Below, one piece after another: positions 30,453-32,986 of a stretch of 32,986 nt of DNA. The translations under genes were made by a program, and so were the position numbers. Position 1 is the stretch's first letter. The number at the start of each line of letters is the position of its first letter. The notes beneath the pieces were generated by a model, which saw nothing but the letters and a program-made list of their open reading frames with translations, had not been told where the DNA came from and did no database searches. The stretch spans positions 1-32,986 of IMG/VR virus record IMGVR_UViG_3300037297_000141. One strand, written 5' to 3'. The stretch comes from a virus.

Positions 30453-31253
30453 ATGATTAAAAAAGAGATATACAGCGAATATGTAAAGCCGCTACTGGAT
30501 GCGCTTGATGAATTGAGGAAACATCAAACCAAAAAACAGGATTTGACAGGAGCAGATAAGGTAGCAGAAGCCGCAGCATGGATCAGCAATAACTGGTATG
30601 AGAACTTCGACTTCCGCGCACTAGATAGAACACGCAAACACTTAGGCGGCAACATGACAGCCGATGACATTTTAGCTGATGCATTCTCATGGGAGCATAG
30701 CGGGCATGAGGAGGACTTTTGGTCTGACATCTTCGACGCACTTTTTGTGCTTCGCATGGAGACAACGCCGACGCCTACCGCACACTCACCACTGTCAGAA
30801 AGTACGCTATCGGATGCTATTGCTGATCTTAAAACGAATGCAGAGCCACTAACGATAGATGCGTCGAACATAGATGCACACCTGATACCATCAAAAAGTG
30901 TAATTTTTTACGACCCTAAAGCGCCTGACCAGGTTACATATTCAGAGGCTCAAGACTCTAATTCTGGGACAGTAGGAGCAAAGCTAGGTCAACTTTGGGA
31001 CAAGGACGCGATTAAGAGGGACCCAGCGAAGTTAAATATAACTCATTTAAAAGCACTTTACAGCGCAGTGGTGACCAAAGAAAAAGAGAGAAGTGGACCA
31101 CGCAACGGAGCTTACATGCTAAACGCCGTTGCTGCAGATCTAAAGCCTATCTGCATTATGTTTCATAAGATAATCGAAAATGATTTCGATGACTTCGACA
31201 CAGCCTTTGATTATCTATGCGCGCTACTGATGCGAAACAAGAAAAGAGGCTAA
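30453..31253 (+). CDS. Accessory protein, first member of a tandem family (266 aa)
   Basis: The N-terminal 105 residues (for example YVKPLLDALDELRKHQTKKQ, then AAAWISNNWYENFDFRALDR and ILADAFSWEHSG) match the whole of the gene at 31258 and the interrupted gene at 32607. The C-terminal 160 residues are unique to this member, with a helical segment ITHLKALYSAVVTKEKERSG and a late FDDFDTAFDYLCALLMRNKK. A TTG at 30438 could start the frame, but the ATG at 30453 has GAGG 9 nt upstream. No known family. Two array-type motifs (GGGACA at 30966 and 30997) lie inside the coding region. Confidence 0.75.
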   Translation: MIKKEIYSEYVKPLLDALDELRKHQTKKQDLTGADKVAEAAAWISNNWYENFDFRALDRTRKHLGGNMTADDILADAFSWEHSGHEEDFWSDIFDALFVLRMETTPTPTAHSPLSESTLSDAIADLKTNAEPLTIDASNIDAHLIPSKSVIFYDPKAPDQVTYSEAQDSNSGTVGAKLGQLWDKDAIKRDPAKLNITHLKALYSAVVTKEKERSGPRNGAYMLNAVAADLKPICIMFHKIIENDFDDFDTAFDYLCALLMRNKKRG

Positions 31254-31257
31254 GGCG

Positions 31258-31590
31258 ATGACCGACTTAGATGCAAGATTTGAATTTTTTGTCGCGCCAT
31301 TAATGAACGCTTTAGAGGTTTTAGGAAAGCGATTTGACGATAAAAAAGATTTTCTTATGGCGATAGAAGTACTCAGAGCGCACACGTTTATCGGCGAAGT
31401 ATGGGAGCATGTATTTGACTTTGATGCATTGGAGAAAGAATTCACCGATAACACGGAAAGTTTAGAGTTAAAGCCGCACATTATACTTGTAAAAGCATTT
31501 GAGTGGGAAATGAACGGCGGCGATAAGTTTTGGACTAATATCTTTGAAGAGCTGCGCGATATTTACTGTAGCGCAAACAGAGAGGGCTAA
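31258..31590 (+). CDS. Accessory protein, second member of the tandem family (110 aa)
   Basis: A 110-aa acidic protein (LMNALEVLGKRFDDKKDFLM, then HTFIGEVWEHVFDFDALEKE, IILVKAFEWEMNGG and FWTNIFEELRDIY). It shares with its neighbours the pattern PL-AL, K-rich stretch, a Trp-containing W--(N/V)FDF-AL box, a hydrophobic/AF-WE box and a FW--IF--L-Y end. It begins five bases after the first member and lacks that protein's C-terminal extension. Likely a small helical domain binding a partner; unknown function. Confidence 0.72.
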   Translation: MTDLDARFEFFVAPLMNALEVLGKRFDDKKDFLMAIEVLRAHTFIGEVWEHVFDFDALEKEFTDNTESLELKPHIILVKAFEWEMNGGDKFWTNIFEELRDIYCSANREG

Positions 31591-31594
31591 GGCT

Positions 31595-31888
31595 ATGAAC
31601 CCTTTGAAGCGTGAATTCGATCTCTCCAAACCTGAAGACAAGATCCGATTTGTTTACTTGCAGCTAAAACAAGCGCAAGACCACATACGCCCGTTTGTAC
31701 GCTGTGGATGCCGCAAGACTTTAGGAATGCACAATGCCTACAAGTGCCTTTATTGCGGCCAGTGGTACTGCATGCAGTGCGCCGAAGAGCACTTTGGAAA
31801 AACTATCGCTCAGTACCGCGAGGAGCACCCACAACCAGAAGTAGATGCTGCGCTGGTGAAAATGCAAAAAGAGTTGGAGGATCTATGA
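31595..31888 (+). CDS. Cross-brace zinc-finger-like protein (97 aa)
   Basis: A 97-aa protein. Cysteines at 37, 39, 51, 54, 59 and 62 and His66 (CGC, CLYCG, YCMQCAEEH) give a CxC-CxxC-CxxC-H arrangement similar to treble-clef or B-box-like zinc fingers. A charged helical tail follows. The ATG at 31595 has AGAGGG 8 nt upstream; a longer reading from 31544 overlaps the previous gene and lacks a ribosome site. The stop overlaps the next start (ATGA). Confidence 0.7.
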   Translation: MNPLKREFDLSKPEDKIRFVYLQLKQAQDHIRPFVRCGCRKTLGMHNAYKCLYCGQWYCMQCAEEHFGKTIAQYREEHPQPEVDAALVKMQKELEDL

Positions 31889-32610
31889 GTTACTTATGGC
31901 ACTTTCTTCGAGAGGACAGAAAACTTAGATATGGAGATAAGCGGGAAGTTAGGGTAGGTGAAACATTAACTGTAGAATTCCCGATTAGAAGAGAGTTCCA
32001 CGGCTATGTATCCTACTATGAAAAACCAACGCTGTGCGAAGCTGGATTACACGCAAGCGATAACTTATTAGATGCACTCACCATAGCGCCAGGACCTATA
32101 CTATGTAAGGTAAGACTAGGCGACGATGCTATAACGGATGGAGACGGAAAGTACGTATCATCGACACGAACTGTGCTTGCAATGGCCAACGTACAAGACA
32201 TCATTTTTCGATTCGCAGCTAACTTGACAACAGAAAAAATAAAAGAAGCGGATTTTCCGAGAGAAATAATCGACGAATTAGAGTTGCTTAAAGAGGAAGA
32301 ACTATCGCTGCATACGCGCTGCGCCATCAGTACTTTAGCCTGTAGAGCAGCGAGGAGTGATTATATTGAAAGTAAGAGAAAAATAATAAGGACATGCTTA
32401 AACATGATTCATAATATAGGATCATACTTTACTTTGCCAGGATGCAGCTGTGCGATAAATAACGCTGCAGAACTAAATACGTTTAACAGCAAAGAAAAAG
32501 ATAAGGTAACGAGTAAAGAGCGCGAAAAACTAGCTGATAAATTAACAAAACTCATTGAGGAAAAAGCGAGCTGGAAAGTCAAAGCAGACGAAAAGACGGA
32601 GGACCTATGA
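31885..32610 (+). CDS. Hypothetical phage protein with DUF7666-like N-terminus (241 aa)
   Basis: A 241-aa protein. The first 110 residues (MSYLWHFLREDRKLRYGDKR, and YEKPTLCEAGLHASDNLLDA, LTIAPGPILCKVRL, VSSTRTVLA) resemble the phage family in which a CxxGLHAS box precedes a beta-strand/VxL pattern. The C-terminal half is helical and Lys/Glu-rich (TSKEREKLADKLTKLIEEKA). The ATG lies inside the previous stop (ATGA), with GGAGGATCT directly upstream. Function unknown; the family name is given with low certainty. Confidence 0.65.
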   Translation: MSYLWHFLREDRKLRYGDKREVRVGETLTVEFPIRREFHGYVSYYEKPTLCEAGLHASDNLLDALTIAPGPILCKVRLGDDAITDGDGKYVSSTRTVLAMANVQDIIFRFAANLTTEKIKEADFPREIIDELELLKEEELSLHTRCAISTLACRAARSDYIESKRKIIRTCLNMIHNIGSYFTLPGCSCAINNAAELNTFNSKEKDKVTSKEREKLADKLTKLIEEKASWKVKADEKTEDL

Positions 32611-32927
32611 TAGAAGATGCTGACTATATAACTTTTGTAAAGCCACTAGTTGAAGCGCTCTACAAGCTGCAAGAAGAGCAGAGCAAGAAAGTAGAGGAGA
32701 CAAAATATGCTAAGGACTGGATCATTAGAAACTAGGAGAGAAAGTTTGACTTTGAACATCTCTATGAGATGCTGGATAAAAGTCCTATCTCTGTCCTTGC
32801 AGAAGCATTCACGTGGTCGGAAGTAGGACCAGAAGATGGAAGTATATGGGATAGAGTTTTTAATGAGCTGTATGAAATGTATGAGAAGCGGATTGAGAAT
32901 GTCCTATATACCGGATCCAAAACATGA
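32607..32927 (+). pseudogene. Third family member with an in-frame amber codon
   Basis: The frame MIEDADYITFVKPLVEALYK continues for 42 codons to a TAG (32733-32735) and then goes on without another stop for 63 codons (ERKFDFEHLYEMLDKSPISV, LAEAFTWSE, IWDRVFNELYEMYEKR) to TGA at 32925-32927. Alignment to the genes at 30453 and 31258 puts the TAG at their conserved Trp of the NWYENFDF / VWEHVFDF box; a single TGG to TAG change explains it. The remainder is still recognisably family-like. It may be a recent nonsense mutation, readthrough of the amber codon, or a sequence error. Confidence 0.7.
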
Positions 32928-32948
32928 GTGGGAGCCTGGAGACCTGAA

Positions 32949-32986
32949 ATGACAGAGTTTAAAAAGAATACGATCCAAGCGCGATG
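32949..32986 (+). CDS. Start of a gene cut by the window edge
   Basis: An ATG (MTEFKKNTIQAR) with GGAG about 8 nt upstream begins 38 bases before the window edge. Only 12 codons are visible, so nothing can be said about its product. Confidence 0.45.
   Translation, partial: MTEFKKNTIQAR

Noticed and set aside
30966-31002. Two GGGACA copies inside the 266-aa gene as part of the array
   Set aside because: They lie 2.5 kb away, within a coding sequence, and lack the AGCC context; chance or coding constraint is enough.
32733-32735. Genome-wide reassignment of TAG
   Set aside because: The fibre gene (6402) and the 108-aa gene (26) end with TAG at plausible positions, so TAG is used as a normal stop in the late arm.

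Overview
The window is part of a double-stranded DNA tailed phage (or prophage) genome. It contains a portal protein, a large terminase, a scaffold, a major capsid protein, a tail adaptor and a nozzle-type beta-propeller protein. Three very long proteins follow the tail genes in the place where short-tailed (podovirus-like) phages carry internal or ejection proteins. I see no tape-measure protein, tail sheath or tail-assembly frameshift gene, which also argues for a podovirus-like virion. The 3TM-type holin and M15-type endolysin suggest a Gram-negative host. Nothing here fixes the host genus.

Layout: the genes fall into two divergent arms separated by a short AT-rich control region (about 25391-25586). 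The minus arm (25390 down to 26) is the late arm, read right to left: candidate small terminase, a 52-aa ORF, a RyR-domain protein, M15 peptidase (endolysin candidate), small proteins including an N4 gp49/Sf6 gene 66-like protein, an HslV-like Ntn hydrolase, holin, large terminase, three small zinc-ribbon or Cys-pair proteins around the terminase, portal, scaffold, head decoration candidate, major capsid protein, beta-helix protein, an acidic protein, a lectin/LamG-like protein, tail adaptor, nozzle, a repeat-rich tail fibre with a Peptidase_G2 autocleavage domain, a Gln-rich protein ending in an S74 chaperone domain, two large internal/ejection candidates and a coiled-coil single-TM protein. 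Most starts have clear Shine-Dalgarno sequences and many genes overlap by 1-20 bases, so this is one tightly coupled operon.

The plus arm (25587 to the right edge) is AT-rich and mostly uncharacterised. It is preceded by a good sigma70-like promoter embedded in 8-bp direct repeats. It holds small unknown proteins (two of them behind an identical 34-bp leader), a DHH/DHHA1 phosphoesterase, a gene-free region of about 930 bp, a GC-richer DUF932 (phage/plasmid-like) protein, and a run of small accessory genes. These include a tandem family of three related proteins, the third interrupted by an amber codon exactly where its siblings have a conserved Trp.

The most unusual element is that gene-free region (27666-28595). 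It carries 17 exact copies of the hexamer GGGACA/TGTCCC in both orientations, mostly within AGCCGGGACA or AGCTGGGACA contexts, in two dense clusters around an AT-rich core, with perfect and near-perfect inverted repeats. It ends just upstream of a candidate promoter for the DUF932 gene. I read it as a candidate replication origin, partition site or multi-operator control region. That function is inference.
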